Assembly: GCA_030837285.1 (NCBI GenBank) | Contig: JAUPKU010000079.1 | Location: forward strand, 1-43,663 | From: Thermoproteota archaeon | Lineage (GTDB): Archaea > Thermoproteota > Bathyarchaeia > RBG-16-48-13 > GCA-020355125 | Direction of reading: 5' to 3' | DNA: 43,663 nt | In this document: positions 1-8,202 of the stretch, piece after piece | How the letters are laid out: every line of letters begins with the position of its first letter | Numbering within the stretch: position 1 is the first letter of the stretch | The notes under the pieces: model-generated | Told to the model about the DNA's origin: nothing | What the model saw: only the letters and a program-made list of their open reading frames with translations | Databases searched by the model: none | Made by a program: the position numbers and the translations under genes

Positions 1-1
1 C

Positions 2-76
2 GCTCTTCCAATCTTCTTCATCATAATAGGCGCTATACTCGGCATCCTAGGGCTCGTCCTAATCTCTTTCATCTAG
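2..76 (+). CDS. C-terminal end of a membrane protein (partial)
   Basis: The frame is open from the window edge and ends in TAG at 74-76. The 24 visible residues are almost all hydrophobic (ALPIFFIIIG, then AILGILGLVLISFI), which is a single transmembrane helix ending at the C-terminus. Such a tail is common in archaeal surface-anchored proteins. The rest of the gene lies outside the window, so its function cannot be stated. Confidence 0.55.
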   Translation, partial: ALPIFFIIIGAILGILGLVLISFI

Positions 77-302
77 AAAAACAAAAGACTATCACCTATA
101 GAAGTAGCATAAGCGGTTAAATAGGCATTCTGTCTCCGTATGCTTGTTTTTAGATCCCTAGTTTAGGGGAAATGCAGTATCATTGATGCTTTTTATCATT
201 CATGCAGTTAATTGGAGAGTTATAGAGGATACGAAAAATAGGAGAAACCGCGTCGCGATGAAGGGAGCGTACGTATTCTCGAATGGTCAAAGAGAGAAAG
301 AA

Positions 303-947
303 TTAGCTGGTCCATTTCTTGAGGAAGTTTTCAGCTTCTTTTTTTAATGTTTTCCTTTGACTATTCGTGTATTTCTTAACAAATTGGATTATTTTTTCTT
401 TATTCTTAACTTGGTCAAAGAAGATGCTAAACGATTGGATCGCGTGTTCAGCTATTACCCTCTTACACTCCTCGGTTAAGTGTAGGCCTGTACTTATATT
501 CTCAACCTTCAGAAGTTCATTCGAGATTCTTTCGGTCAAGTATGGTTTTACCAGTGCGATCTTGCCAGAGTTCCCCACAACATTAGCCACCGTAACCATG
601 TACTCGTCATCCAAAAGACTGTAGTATCTGCTGAATATCTTGTCAAACTTCTTTTTATCATCAACCTTCGTCAGATTCGCAATGATTGCCAGCGCATTCC
701 AAGTGAGGATCCTATACTTGCTATCCAAGAGGTCCACACAAAAGTCCATATACGGATACAGTTTGTCAGGATGTTTTTCACTTAAATCCATCAGTACCTT
801 AGCACAACCATACCTAATCGCTGCCTTCGAAGAAGAAACTCCGGCGATTACAGTTGGAAGCAAATCCCAGTTATCCCCAACCTCTTTCACAAGTTCCTCG
901 CTAGTAAGCGACTTATCCATAAACCCCTGCAGTAAACTATCTTCCAT
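303..947 (-). CDS. HEAT/ARM-repeat-like protein
   Basis: A 214-residue, all-helical protein built of repeated paired helices, for example AAIRYGCAKVLMDLSEK, then LLDSKYRILTWNALAIIANL, then LLDDEYMVTVANVVGNSG. This pattern of short helices with conserved Ala/Leu and Asp at the turns is typical of HEAT or armadillo solenoids that act as protein-protein scaffolds. No catalytic motif, signal peptide or membrane segment is visible. The C-terminal 40 residues are lysine-rich. It stands alone, with non-coding sequence on both sides, and its partner cannot be inferred. The ATG at 947 is the only good start. Confidence 0.7.
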   Translation of the reverse strand: MEDSLLQGFMDKSLTSEELVKEVGDNWDLLPTVIAGVSSSKAAIRYGCAKVLMDLSEKHPDKLYPYMDFCVDLLDSKYRILTWNALAIIANLTKVDDKKKFDKIFSRYYSLLDDEYMVTVANVVGNSGKIALVKPYLTERISNELLKVENISTGLHLTEECKRVIAEHAIQSFSIFFDQVKNKEKIIQFVKKYTNSQRKTLKKEAENFLKKWTS

Positions 948-1595
948 AGAAATTCCCGATCAACTAATATTACACAAATACTACATAAAACTTTGATGCT
1001 AAACTTCCAACATAAGATAAAAAATAAAATAATGTAAAGTCAGGAAAACAATATTTACCAATTGTATAGCAATCACTTCCTTTGATGATGTAAGCGCTCG
1101 CACTTAGCCCTACAATAGTCTTCGACGCGTCAGACAGTAACCCCCAAGGTGAATTGCAGAGTCTACTTGCTAAATATCAAGTGTAAAGACCAATTCAACA
1201 TATCCATTACAAAAGATGTTAAAATAACATTCTCTAACCTAACAAGCCTTCCCAAGACTCCTTTCTCAAGTTGGATAAACATGACTTAAGTGCAGAGTGG
1301 AATGGTCTCCTTTGGCATACCATCACGGTCTCCATAATAGAGAGCTACACATTACTGAACACAACAAGCATGTCATTTGTCAGAAATCAAGTAATTGACT
1401 CGCTTATCTGGAACCACAACACCGTTGGCATGCCTCAACTTCTAATAGCTGCAGCAGTAATACTTCTAGCAATCCTTTAGAAATCCTTTTAAACTGAAGA
1501 AGACGGGTCAAAGCAATAATCAATAGTAATTAAGAAGAAGAGTTATTCCAAAAAATGAGAAACCTTTGCAGTAATGATCTGTAAACTCCTTCCAA
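948..1595. other. Intergenic stretch, no convincing gene
   Basis: About 650 bases between two leftward genes. The longest open frame (1271-1480, plus) starts at TTG, has no Shine-Dalgarno sequence, and encodes 69 residues of irregular composition ending in a short hydrophobic run. I do not count it as a gene. I see no tRNA, repeat or obvious promoter pair apart from the likely promoter of the HEAT-like gene just right of 947. Confidence 0.4.
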
Positions 1596-2294
1596 TTAGA
1601 TCTTTGATAGAATACCCGAGTATTTCTCCATCCTCATAGTTTTTCCCTCCGGCTGTACGAGCCACGTCATCCAGCAGAGCTCCACAGGCTGATACCCGCA
1701 AAGCAAAGCGATCTCCTCAGTCTTCTTCACAAACTCGATGTCGCTATTCACCTGCTCTAAACCAGCTTCTCTTAGAATCGAGTTTATCACTCTCTTAACA
1801 ATCTTGTCAGGCATCACAGTATTAACACCACCCATCATCCTAAGATACTGAAATGTGATCAGCCCGACTCCCCTGATCCTCCCGATAGGATTATCCATCC
1901 AGCCCTCAAGGCTGGTATTACGTGCCCAGCTTCGCAGGGTTCTCCTATCATCTCCCTCCATGGTTGAAAGGTAAGACGCCACTTCCTTAGCTACCATCCA
2001 TGATCGCTCATTCTTCCACACCATCTTTAATTTACCTGTGTCTGCTTGTGCAAGGTCTTCTAGATTCTTTATCGTTCCATTCTCCATATACTTTTTACTG
2101 AATTCCTCAACCTTCGGAACAACCGCCGTGAAGTAGTTCAAGCCGATAGAGTCGAAAGCCGCATCGACAACCATTAAGACGACGCTTCCACCCCACCTCT
2201 CAGTTCTAAGGCACCTCTCGCAAAAAACCTCTATCCCAGAAACCTTCTCCATATATTCTTCAACAATCTTCTTGAGCAAAGACATCTCATCCAC
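1596..2294 (-). CDS. HhH-GPD (endonuclease III-like) family protein
   Basis: A 232-residue helical protein. Residues 139-170 read as the helix-hairpin-helix plus following helix of the HhH-GPD DNA glycosylase fold: RIRGVGLITFQYLRMMGG, then MPDKIVKRVI. The Asp of PDKIVKR (D163) occupies the place of the catalytic Asp found in endonuclease III and AlkA relatives. The Lys of bifunctional glycosylases (GVGRKTA in EndoIII) is Ile here, so AP-lyase activity is unlikely. There is no C-terminal four-cysteine Fe-S loop; two Cys occur near the N-terminus (FCERC). A DNA-binding or repair role is inferred from the fold, and the substrate is unknown. An AlkD remnant lies about 1 kb to the right. Confidence 0.6.
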   Translation of the reverse strand: MDEMSLLKKIVEEYMEKVSGIEVFCERCLRTERWGGSVVLMVVDAAFDSIGLNYFTAVVPKVEEFSKKYMENGTIKNLEDLAQADTGKLKMVWKNERSWMVAKEVASYLSTMEGDDRRTLRSWARNTSLEGWMDNPIGRIRGVGLITFQYLRMMGGVNTVMPDKIVKRVINSILREAGLEQVNSDIEFVKKTEEIALLCGYQPVELCWMTWLVQPEGKTMRMEKYSGILSKI

Positions 2295-2446
2295 TTTCCT
2301 CTACATCAGAATATTTGGCTCATTAAAACTTTGAACAATGGAAAAAACTTCTACATCACCAGTTCTCGCATCTCTCATAGATCTCGGAGATCCGTTTAAT
2401 GGTCAAATTATCTTCTAATCTCAGCAGCCTGTTTATGACTTTTTCC

Positions 2447-3073
2447 TCAAACCACATCATTCTTAACCTCCACGATACCATCTAAAACAGTGTTGAGTAA
2501 GACCTTTTTAATGTGATTCCAGTTGAAGTCAACTCCCATCGTCGACCAGTGAAGAGTCAGTCCATCGATAGTTACAAAGAGAAGAGCTGATAGAGTCGCT
2601 GAGTCAAGGCTTTTCCTAAATTCTCCCTTTAGCACGCCTTCTTGAAGAATCTTCTTGATGAACCCTTCAATAGTCTTGTAGCGTTTGTTAAATCCTTGAG
2701 CTAGAGGTTTCTTGCGAGACGCTTCTATAAAGAACTCTATGTTACTTCTCTGGAATTCTTTTGGACAACAATAAGTATTGGTGAAGATAAGTTCACCAAC
2801 TCTCCTTAGTTTTTCGATTGTAGAGAGGTTCTCGGAGAAGGTGAGGTTTAGCTGGTTCAGGACTAACTCGGTCTGCCTTTTATGTATTGCTAGTATTAAC
2901 TGTTCTTTATTCCTGAAGTGTCCATAAATGGCACCTTTGCTCAAACCGCTCTTCTTTACGATTTCGTCCATAGAAGTCTCTTTGAAACCCTTCTTAGAGA
3001 AAAGAGACTGGGCTGCGTCCAGAATCTTTTTGTCAGTGATTATTTTCTGCTTCTCGGTCACGCTTGGAGACAT
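2447..3073 (-). CDS. TetR/AcrR-family transcriptional regulator
   Basis: The N-terminal third is a textbook TetR helix-turn-helix: KILDAAQSLFSKKGFKETSM, followed by DEIVKKSGLSKGAIYGHFRN and then KEQLILAI. The remaining roughly 140 residues form a helical ligand-binding and dimerisation domain that differs between family members, so the effector cannot be predicted. I chose the ATG at 3073; the open frame extends three codons further to a TTG at 3082 without a better ribosome site. A TATA-like run (3105-3112, minus strand) sits about 35 bases upstream of the ATG. No obvious target operon adjoins it. TetR proteins usually repress their own gene and a neighbour. Confidence 0.88.
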   Translation of the reverse strand: MSPSVTEKQKIITDKKILDAAQSLFSKKGFKETSMDEIVKKSGLSKGAIYGHFRNKEQLILAIHKRQTELVLNQLNLTFSENLSTIEKLRRVGELIFTNTYCCPKEFQRSNIEFFIEASRKKPLAQGFNKRYKTIEGFIKKILQEGVLKGEFRKSLDSATLSALLFVTIDGLTLHWSTMGVDFNWNHIKKVLLNTVLDGIVEVKNDVV

Positions 3074-3216
3074 ATTTCTCAATTTATAAAACCGACTGGG
3101 CAGTCTTATAACTCCTTTAGTTAATCAAATTTACAACAATAATGACTTGTAATACAAAATAGGCAAACCCACAACTAAAATGAGATTTCTATCTCATCAA
3201 ATGTCTAAACGAGTTT

Positions 3217-3408
3217 TCATCTCAGCTTATTTTTAACGACCTTGTCTGTCAGCTCCCGTAAAGCATCCGTCGCAATCCACCTTGCACTCTTTGAGTCAAT
3301 TTTTAGAATCTCATTCGCCGTCCTTATCGCTTCCTCCTGCAATTTTTTACTGCGTTTTCCAATCTGTCTAAGAGCCCAGTTGACTGCCTTTCTCACAAAG
3401 TTTCTCTC
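3217..3408 (-). pseudogene. C-terminal remnant of an AlkD-like DNA alkylation repair protein
   Basis: Translating the minus strand gives 63 residues that look like the end of the DNA alkylation repair (AlkD) family: ERNFVRKAVNWALRQIGKRS, then AIRTANEILKIDSKSARWIA, then TDALREL. A TAG at 3409-3411 lies directly in frame before this segment. Upstream of it the same frame no longer resembles the family, which normally has about 220-240 residues of HEAT-like helices. There is no start codon at the beginning of the segment. I read this as the surviving 3' end of a decayed gene. The family match is from memory of its conserved C-terminal motif. Confidence 0.65.
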
Positions 3409-4366
3409 CTAAAACCAATATTCTTCACCACTAATTACGGTATAAAAACCTATCTTAACAAGCGTGACTATATTTTCACAACAACAAATGAATTCAAATC
3501 AATATGATCTAGAATCCCAAAAATATAGATTTCAAATATAGATTCACAGTGTGGAAATGAAGGGGGAAATGCTTTCATCTTGACAGTCATATGATATTAT
3601 CTAATCAACAGGTTATTTGCTCTTTCCTCTCCTGTTTCCCAAGCAAATCAGAAAGGAATATCCAGCAAGTTTTCAATAGTCCAATGATTACCTGCTATCC
3701 ATGCAATCCCCTCTGCAAATTAGAGTTAATTCAACATATTGCGTGGAGAACTTTCAAAAGATCATTGAAATCTATTCGTCATCCTTGTGTCACTATGATA
3801 AGAATCCTCTCCAGATTACTCGTTTAGAACCTAGTAGGCTAGTCCGAACATGAGCTTGACCGAGTAAGTTCACTTTATGAGGATTGGCCGGATTTTTAAA
3901 GCAGAGAATTTCCATTCAAAACAGATAGCTATCAAGAAATGATTCATAGTCTGCATGGTAGTGGAGATGAGAATTGAAGAATGATTTGGGGGTGCCCTCA
4001 TGACTCGACCATGCCACCCGTGATAGCATTGTTTTAGCTCCCTCTGTGTTCCTTTAGAGATGAGACATGCATGGGATTTATGCATGGAAAGTCTGTTGAC
4101 ATGAGGGCATAACGCCCAATATGCTATTCTGCAGTATAGGATTTTAATACATTTATGAATCTAGAATTCACAAGTAGGTAGTGATTTTTTGTCAAATTGG
4201 ATTAAACAACGTAATTCAATGATAATTCGAGTGTGACACCTTCTTCAACTTCTTTCCTAAATATTTTTAGCATTTAAACAGGTTTATAGGATGGTTGTTA
4301 AGAAAGAGAGGATGAAACATTCTGATAGACAACAAGAGTCAAAAAAAGTTGAAAATGTCAGATTGG
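3409..4366. other. Long intergenic region with one inverted repeat
   Basis: Almost 1 kb without a believable gene. Open frames at 3591-3827 (plus) and 3870-4085 (minus) have random-looking composition and no ribosome site. The only structure seen is a perfect 10-base inverted repeat, TGCCCTCATG at 3993-4002 and CATGAGGGCA at 4100-4109, enclosing 97 bases. Together with the AlkD remnant on one side and the broken flavodoxin gene beyond the next gene, the region looks like decaying sequence. Confidence 0.5.
3993..4109. repeat. 10-bp inverted repeat pair, spacer 97 bp
   Basis: The arms TGCCCTCATG (3993-4002) and CATGAGGGCA (4100-4109) are exact reverse complements. The enclosed 97 bases also contain two ATGCAT words. 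This could be a stem of an unrecognised RNA or simply chance; there is no known family match. Confidence 0.35.
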
Positions 4367-5062
4367 CTACTTTTTGTACTTGCATTTGAATCTTGTATGA
4401 ACGTGGGTGGAATCGCAGAAAGGTTTATTCTTTGATTTTCCGCAGCGGCAGATAGTAATCCGGTTTCTAGTTTCATATTGCTTACCATCATGAGACACCA
4501 GTTCCACCCCGCCCTCCAACCTTATTGGACCACTGATTCCCTCTATGGGATCTTCCACAAGGCTTATCGCCTTTTCGAGAAGGGGTTCTATTGGTTTCTG
4601 GCTTTGTTTGTCAATCGCGACTAGACGACCTGACGCGCAGTTGCATGCTTCCTCAACTATTATTTTTCTGATCTTGGGGTCACCTGATTTTTCAAGAAGA
4701 TTCCATATACCTCCAGCACCATGGCAGAAACGTGATGCAGCGCAAAGGCTCTGAACATCCGCTAAGCTGATCCCCAGTGCTTCTTCAATCTCCGCTTGTT
4801 CAAAATACCTTTTTAGACTTGCCGTCTCTGCTTCATCGAAGCCTTTTTTATCGTGGGTCCCATCGCAGAAGGGTTTACTCCTTGACTTGCCGCAGCGGCA
4901 AAGGGTGTATATCCTCTGGTTAGGGTATCTCCTAATAACACTCCATCCACTAGCTTCGCCAGCACTGTTTCTAATAATCTCTTTGACATTCAAAGGGAGA
5001 TTTCCATAGACAGTGTAAGGACCATTCATGTTAACTGTCACTCTCGCTTTATCTCTTAGCAT
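4367..5062 (-). CDS. Double CDGSH iron-sulfur domain protein
   Basis: This protein (231 residues) carries two CDGSH-type [2Fe-2S] motifs. CRCGKSRSKPFCDGTH is at 55-70 and CRCGKSKNKPFCDSTH at 205-220; each supplies the C-x-C-x8-C plus His ligand set. In the second motif Ser replaces the Gly of the consensus. The middle segment (about 85-160) contains several further Cys (LCAASRFCHG, EEACNCASGRLVAID). It resembles the linker found in large prokaryotic CDGSH proteins, where it has been described as an additional metal-binding region. A role in electron transfer or cluster handling is inferred. The gene is single, with no operon partner; the flavodoxin gene, now broken, lies divergently to its right and could once have been a redox partner. 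Confidence 0.85.
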   Translation of the reverse strand: MLRDKARVTVNMNGPYTVYGNLPLNVKEIIRNSAGEASGWSVIRRYPNQRIYTLCRCGKSRSKPFCDGTHDKKGFDEAETASLKRYFEQAEIEEALGISLADVQSLCAASRFCHGAGGIWNLLEKSGDPKIRKIIVEEACNCASGRLVAIDKQSQKPIEPLLEKAISLVEDPIEGISGPIRLEGGVELVSHDGKQYETRNRITICRCGKSKNKPFCDSTHVHTRFKCKYKK

Positions 5063-5201
5063 ATCCTTCTCAATTCTGTTCTATAGCATCTGTCATTGAG
5101 CGATGGAAACGTGCTTATAAAACCTTACTGTAATGGCGAAAAAATATTAACATACAATTCCAAGCAAGATTTAACGTGTTATGAATGCTGGAAGATGAAA
5201 G

Positions 5202-5639
5202 ATGATGAAGATTCTTGTTGTACACGATGGAAATAATACGGGAATCATGGCAAATGCTATCGCTGACGAAGTTATGTTCCTGAAGGAAACGCAGGTGATT
5301 CTAAAGAGCGTTGACAAAGTGAAGACCGAAGAGTTGGCAGAAGCTGATGCGATCATTTTAGGGTCTCCAACAATCAACAGCAACATCGGCATAAAGATGA
5401 AAGCACTTATAAAGAGACTTGGTCTACAATTCAAAGGTAAAATCGGATCTGCCTTTGGCTCATACGGTTGGAGTGTTGAAGTAACAGGCTCCTAATGGAC
5501 GAACTAAGGGCGCTTCAACATGGATCTTCACTATCCCTTTATGCGTGCAAAGCGCCAACCAAGAGAATTCAATCTAGAAGAATGCAAGAAATGGGGGCTT
5601 TCTATAGCAATGGAAGCTGCAAAAAGAAAAAATACTTAA
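5202..5639 (+). pseudogene. Flavodoxin gene interrupted by two in-frame stop codons
   Basis: The first 97 codons encode a flavodoxin start: MKILVVHDGNNTGIMANAIA is the FMN phosphate loop, followed by ADAIILGSPT and GSYGWSVEV, the second FMN-contact loop. A TAA at 5493-5495 and another at 5505-5507 then close the frame. In the same frame after the second stop, coding resumes with FNMDLHYPFMRAKRQPREF and EECKKWGLSIAMEAAKRK, and ends at TAA 5637-5639. That is the usual C-terminal part of this flavodoxin family. Read through, the gene would be about 145 residues, the normal size. So there is no frameshift, only two nonsense codons in a slightly degraded helix. A sequencing error would have to produce both stops, so decay is more likely. 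Confidence 0.8.
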
Positions 5640-5754
5640 CTAGCACAAGCTGATGACACTTTTGTAAGTGAAAATTGAAACAGACACAAGCATTTCACAC
5701 TAATAGCATGCCTTTTTTATTGCTCAGGCCGTTCCTTTTTTCGCTCAAACTAGT

Positions 5755-7221
5755 TCAGTCCATTCCATGCTTCCCACTAAAGGTTCTTCTGTAGAATTTT
5801 CTCAGATGCTGCAAAGCATGAGCTAGAAAGCGTTTCTCTTCGGCGCAGGCTCTTTTTAAAGCTGATTCACGTGAGACTAACGCTTTTCCAAGTTCAGAAA
5901 GCTCTTTCTTAGGAGAATACTTTGTGTATATTGGCACACCAACAAGAAGCAAAGCCAAGCCTAACCCAATCTGGATGAAGCTACACTGTGTTATGAGATA
6001 TAAGGAGAAGATTATTCCAAGGCTTGGAATGAGTGAGTCTCCTCTGAAGTTGAACCGTGCTTTAGCACCCTTTCTCCTAAGAAAGAATACAGAGGCGCTC
6101 GTCGCCGCGTATGCGAAGGCAAGAAAGAACACTGAAGTAGATATGAGTAAACTGAGATTGCCTACTACTGCTGCTATAAGTGCTGTAACCGCTTGGATAA
6201 TGATGCCCAGATACGGCGTCTTGTACCTCGGATGAATCTTAGCGAAGACACTTGGAAATAGACCATCAGCAGCAAGTGCGTATCCAAGCTTGGAAGTCCC
6301 TATCATCCCTGACTCATCGGAACCAGAGACTGAGATGAGAGCTCCAACACCTACTATGAGTGAGCCAGCCTGCGCTAAAGCTGGTACTGAGCTTAGAATC
6401 ATATTTGTCCCTGTAGCTAAAGGAGCACTATCCAGTGCCAGCAAACTTGAGGGTCTCACCCCGAAGAGCACGATATTCGTTGTCAAGTAGAAGATGGTTA
6501 CAATCGAAATTCCAAGTATAATTGCCTTTGGAATAGTCCTACCTGGATCCCTTATCTCATCAGCAGGGATTGTTGAGATTTCAAAACCCGTGTAAGCCCA
6601 GAATATTAGGACAAGTGCTGACCCAAAATTGTCAAAACCTAAGGGAGAGAAAGGTGTGAGATTCGCTTTTACTAAAACCAAATTCGAGATGATGTATACT
6701 AAGCCTATCACGACAAAGAAGACAAGCGGAATAAGCTTTACTACTGTGAGTACATCATTTGTTTTACCAGCAGCTCTGATACCACCAATGTTTGTAACAA
6801 TAAGGAAAACAACGAACAATACCATCACAGTGGTCTGAGAGATCCAATTTAGATCTGGTAGGAAGAACATAAGGTACCGCGTGAAAGCCACTGGGAAGAT
6901 AGCGAGAGATATCCATTCGGCGAGCCAGAGAGACCACCCAACAATGAAGCCTGCGAAGGGACCCCAAGCCACATAAGCATAGGAGTATGGCCCGCCGACT
7001 CTGGGAACCATAGCCGAGCACTGGACAAAACACAGCCCAACAATTATGGCTATTAATCCAGCAACCACCCATGCAACCAGTGAGAAGGGTCCTAAAAGGC
7101 CTGCACCAAAGGCTGATGCAACATATATATCCGCTCCTATTATCGCACCGACAACAAGATTCGTTACATCAAAAAGCGTAAGCTTCTCCTTGAACCCAGC
7201 TTCAGACATCAAAGTCACCAA
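5755..7221 (-). CDS. APC-superfamily amino acid permease
   Basis: A 488-residue membrane protein with about 12 hydrophobic segments. The N-terminal signature of the amino acid-polyamine-organocation family is clear: LTLFDVTNLVVGAIIGADIY, with the unwound-helix glycines. PRVGGPYSYAYVAWGPFAGF follows in the position of TM3, and FWAYTGFEISTIPADEIRDP in that of TM6. It should import an amino acid by proton or sodium coupling, or by exchange; the substrate cannot be told from sequence. The C-terminal tail of about 50 residues is charged and cytosolic. The gene ends the leftward strand of a convergent pair with the broken flavodoxin, and the MoaD-like gene lies upstream on the same strand, 75 bases away. 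Confidence 0.88.
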   Translation of the reverse strand: MVTLMSEAGFKEKLTLFDVTNLVVGAIIGADIYVASAFGAGLLGPFSLVAWVVAGLIAIIVGLCFVQCSAMVPRVGGPYSYAYVAWGPFAGFIVGWSLWLAEWISLAIFPVAFTRYLMFFLPDLNWISQTTVMVLFVVFLIVTNIGGIRAAGKTNDVLTVVKLIPLVFFVVIGLVYIISNLVLVKANLTPFSPLGFDNFGSALVLIFWAYTGFEISTIPADEIRDPGRTIPKAIILGISIVTIFYLTTNIVLFGVRPSSLLALDSAPLATGTNMILSSVPALAQAGSLIVGVGALISVSGSDESGMIGTSKLGYALAADGLFPSVFAKIHPRYKTPYLGIIIQAVTALIAAVVGNLSLLISTSVFFLAFAYAATSASVFFLRRKGAKARFNFRGDSLIPSLGIIFSLYLITQCSFIQIGLGLALLLVGVPIYTKYSPKKELSELGKALVSRESALKRACAEEKRFLAHALQHLRKFYRRTFSGKHGMD

Positions 7222-7296
7222 GAAACAAATGCTGTATAGAAAGAACTCTTTCCTAAAAGATGAACCAACTAGAATTATAAGATGCTTACCTCTATC

Positions 7297-7545
7297 TCAG
7301 CCGCCTCCCAAAGGAGGCATAAGAATTATCCTTTCAATCTTTGGGTTAAAACTGAATATCTGCTTTCTACCCTTAGGCTCATCGCTGAAGGCCATCCAGC
7401 CATCAGCCAAGTACTCGCGGAACTTCTCCTCGGCATACGCGACTCCCTGACCATTATCTAAATTCCAGGAGACCTCCATCTCATCAGGTAAAGTCCACTC
7501 TTTGAGCAGATGCCTCATAACCTTCACGGTCATCATTTTGCCCAT
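7297..7545 (-). CDS. Small beta-grasp-like (MoaD/ubiquitin-type) protein with GGG tail
   Basis: The 82-residue product ends in IERIILMPPLGGG. A diglycine tail after a hydrophobic final strand is the hallmark of MoaD, ThiS and the small archaeal ubiquitin-like modifiers, whose C-terminal glycine is adenylated by an E1-like enzyme. The size fits and the predicted strands fit a beta-grasp fold, although overall similarity to canonical MoaD is weak. It lies divergently from the ferredoxin-AOR operon. A role as sulfur carrier for the pterin of the tungsten enzyme is therefore attractive, and protein modification is the alternative. No E1/MoeB or MoaE gene is visible in the window. Confidence 0.65.
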   Translation of the reverse strand: MGKMMTVKVMRHLLKEWTLPDEMEVSWNLDNGQGVAYAEEKFREYLADGWMAFSDEPKGRKQIFSFNPKIERIILMPPLGGG

Positions 7546-7646
7546 AGAACATCAGTCCCCTTTCAAATAGGTGAAACATATATCTTAGGTACTGTATTAA
7601 CTTTTCAAATCAAGAAAAAGAGGAGCAAAAGAAAGAGAAAAAACGG

Positions 7647-8183
7647 ATGTGTTTTTCTATGAAGAGTCCAATGCAAATATACGTTGATCACAATCTTCCT
7701 GGATGCAGTGGATGTCGAATCTGCGAGAAGATGTGTGCCTTGAATCATGAGAAGAAGTATAATCCAGCTTACTCAAGGATCAAAGTGTTCCAATTCTATC
7801 CAGGACCAATAGATGTTCCTATCGTCTGCCAATACTGCGAAGACCGCCCATGCGTTGCTGCGTGTCCTACAGGCGCTTTAATATATGACACTAACAACTT
7901 CCAGATGAAAGTTGACGAAAATAATTGCACAGGCTGCAGAGCCTGCAACCAAGCCTGCACCAATAGTGGAAGAGGCGGATGCATCACATTTAACCCAAGT
8001 AGTGGTATGGCTCAGATCTGTGACTTATGCGGTGGTAACCCAAAGTGCGCGAAGTACTGTCCATCAGATACTCTTCACTTCCTGGCAATGTCAAGGTTCT
8101 CCAAAAGATTAGCGAAGCCCGCTAAACTTATAGCTAGCAGAATAGCAGACCAGTTTTACCCAGTTAAGAAGGAAATCGACTAA
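7647..8183 (+). CDS. Four-cluster ferredoxin-type electron-transfer subunit of AOR
   Basis: The protein (178 residues) has four cysteine groups, each suited to a [4Fe-4S] cluster: CSGCRICEKMC, CQYCEDRPCVAAC, CTGCRACNQAC and CDLCGGNPKCAKYC. This spacing matches the HycB/DmsB-like polyferredoxins encoded next to aldehyde ferredoxin oxidoreductases. It ends at 8183, and the AOR gene starts 19 bases later with a strong ribosome site, so the two are co-transcribed and probably form a complex or transfer electrons between them. Three in-frame Met codons lie within the first ten codons. The one at 7662 (MKSPMQIYVDHN) is as plausible as 7647. There is no membrane segment or signal peptide. Confidence 0.9.
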   Translation: MCFSMKSPMQIYVDHNLPGCSGCRICEKMCALNHEKKYNPAYSRIKVFQFYPGPIDVPIVCQYCEDRPCVAACPTGALIYDTNNFQMKVDENNCTGCRACNQACTNSGRGGCITFNPSSGMAQICDLCGGNPKCAKYCPSDTLHFLAMSRFSKRLAKPAKLIASRIADQFYPVKKEID

Positions 8184-8189
8184 AGGAGG
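8184..8189 (+). promoter_or_regulatory. Shine-Dalgarno site of the AOR gene
   Basis: AGGAGG begins immediately after the ferredoxin stop codon (TAA 8181-8183) and lies 13 bases before the AOR ATG. It is the strongest ribosome-binding site in the window and supports translation from a shared transcript. Confidence 0.8.
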
Positions 8190-8202
8190 ATGAAAAACAA
8201 AA

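Noticed and set aside
1271-1480. 69-codon frame with a hydrophobic end
   Set aside because: TTG start, no ribosome site, irregular composition, only a short hydrophobic tail; could be a relic but cannot be supported.
3591-3827. 78-codon frame in the long spacer
   Set aside because: Composition not protein-like (many Cys, Pro, Ser without pattern); no start signal.
3870-4085. 71-codon minus-strand frame in the long spacer
   Set aside because: Random composition (His- and Met-rich, no pattern) and no ribosome site; it overlaps the inverted repeat instead.
4293-4389. Short plus-strand frame MVVKKERMKHSDRQQ running into the end of the CDGSH gene
   Set aside because: About 30 codons, no motif, overlaps a firm gene.
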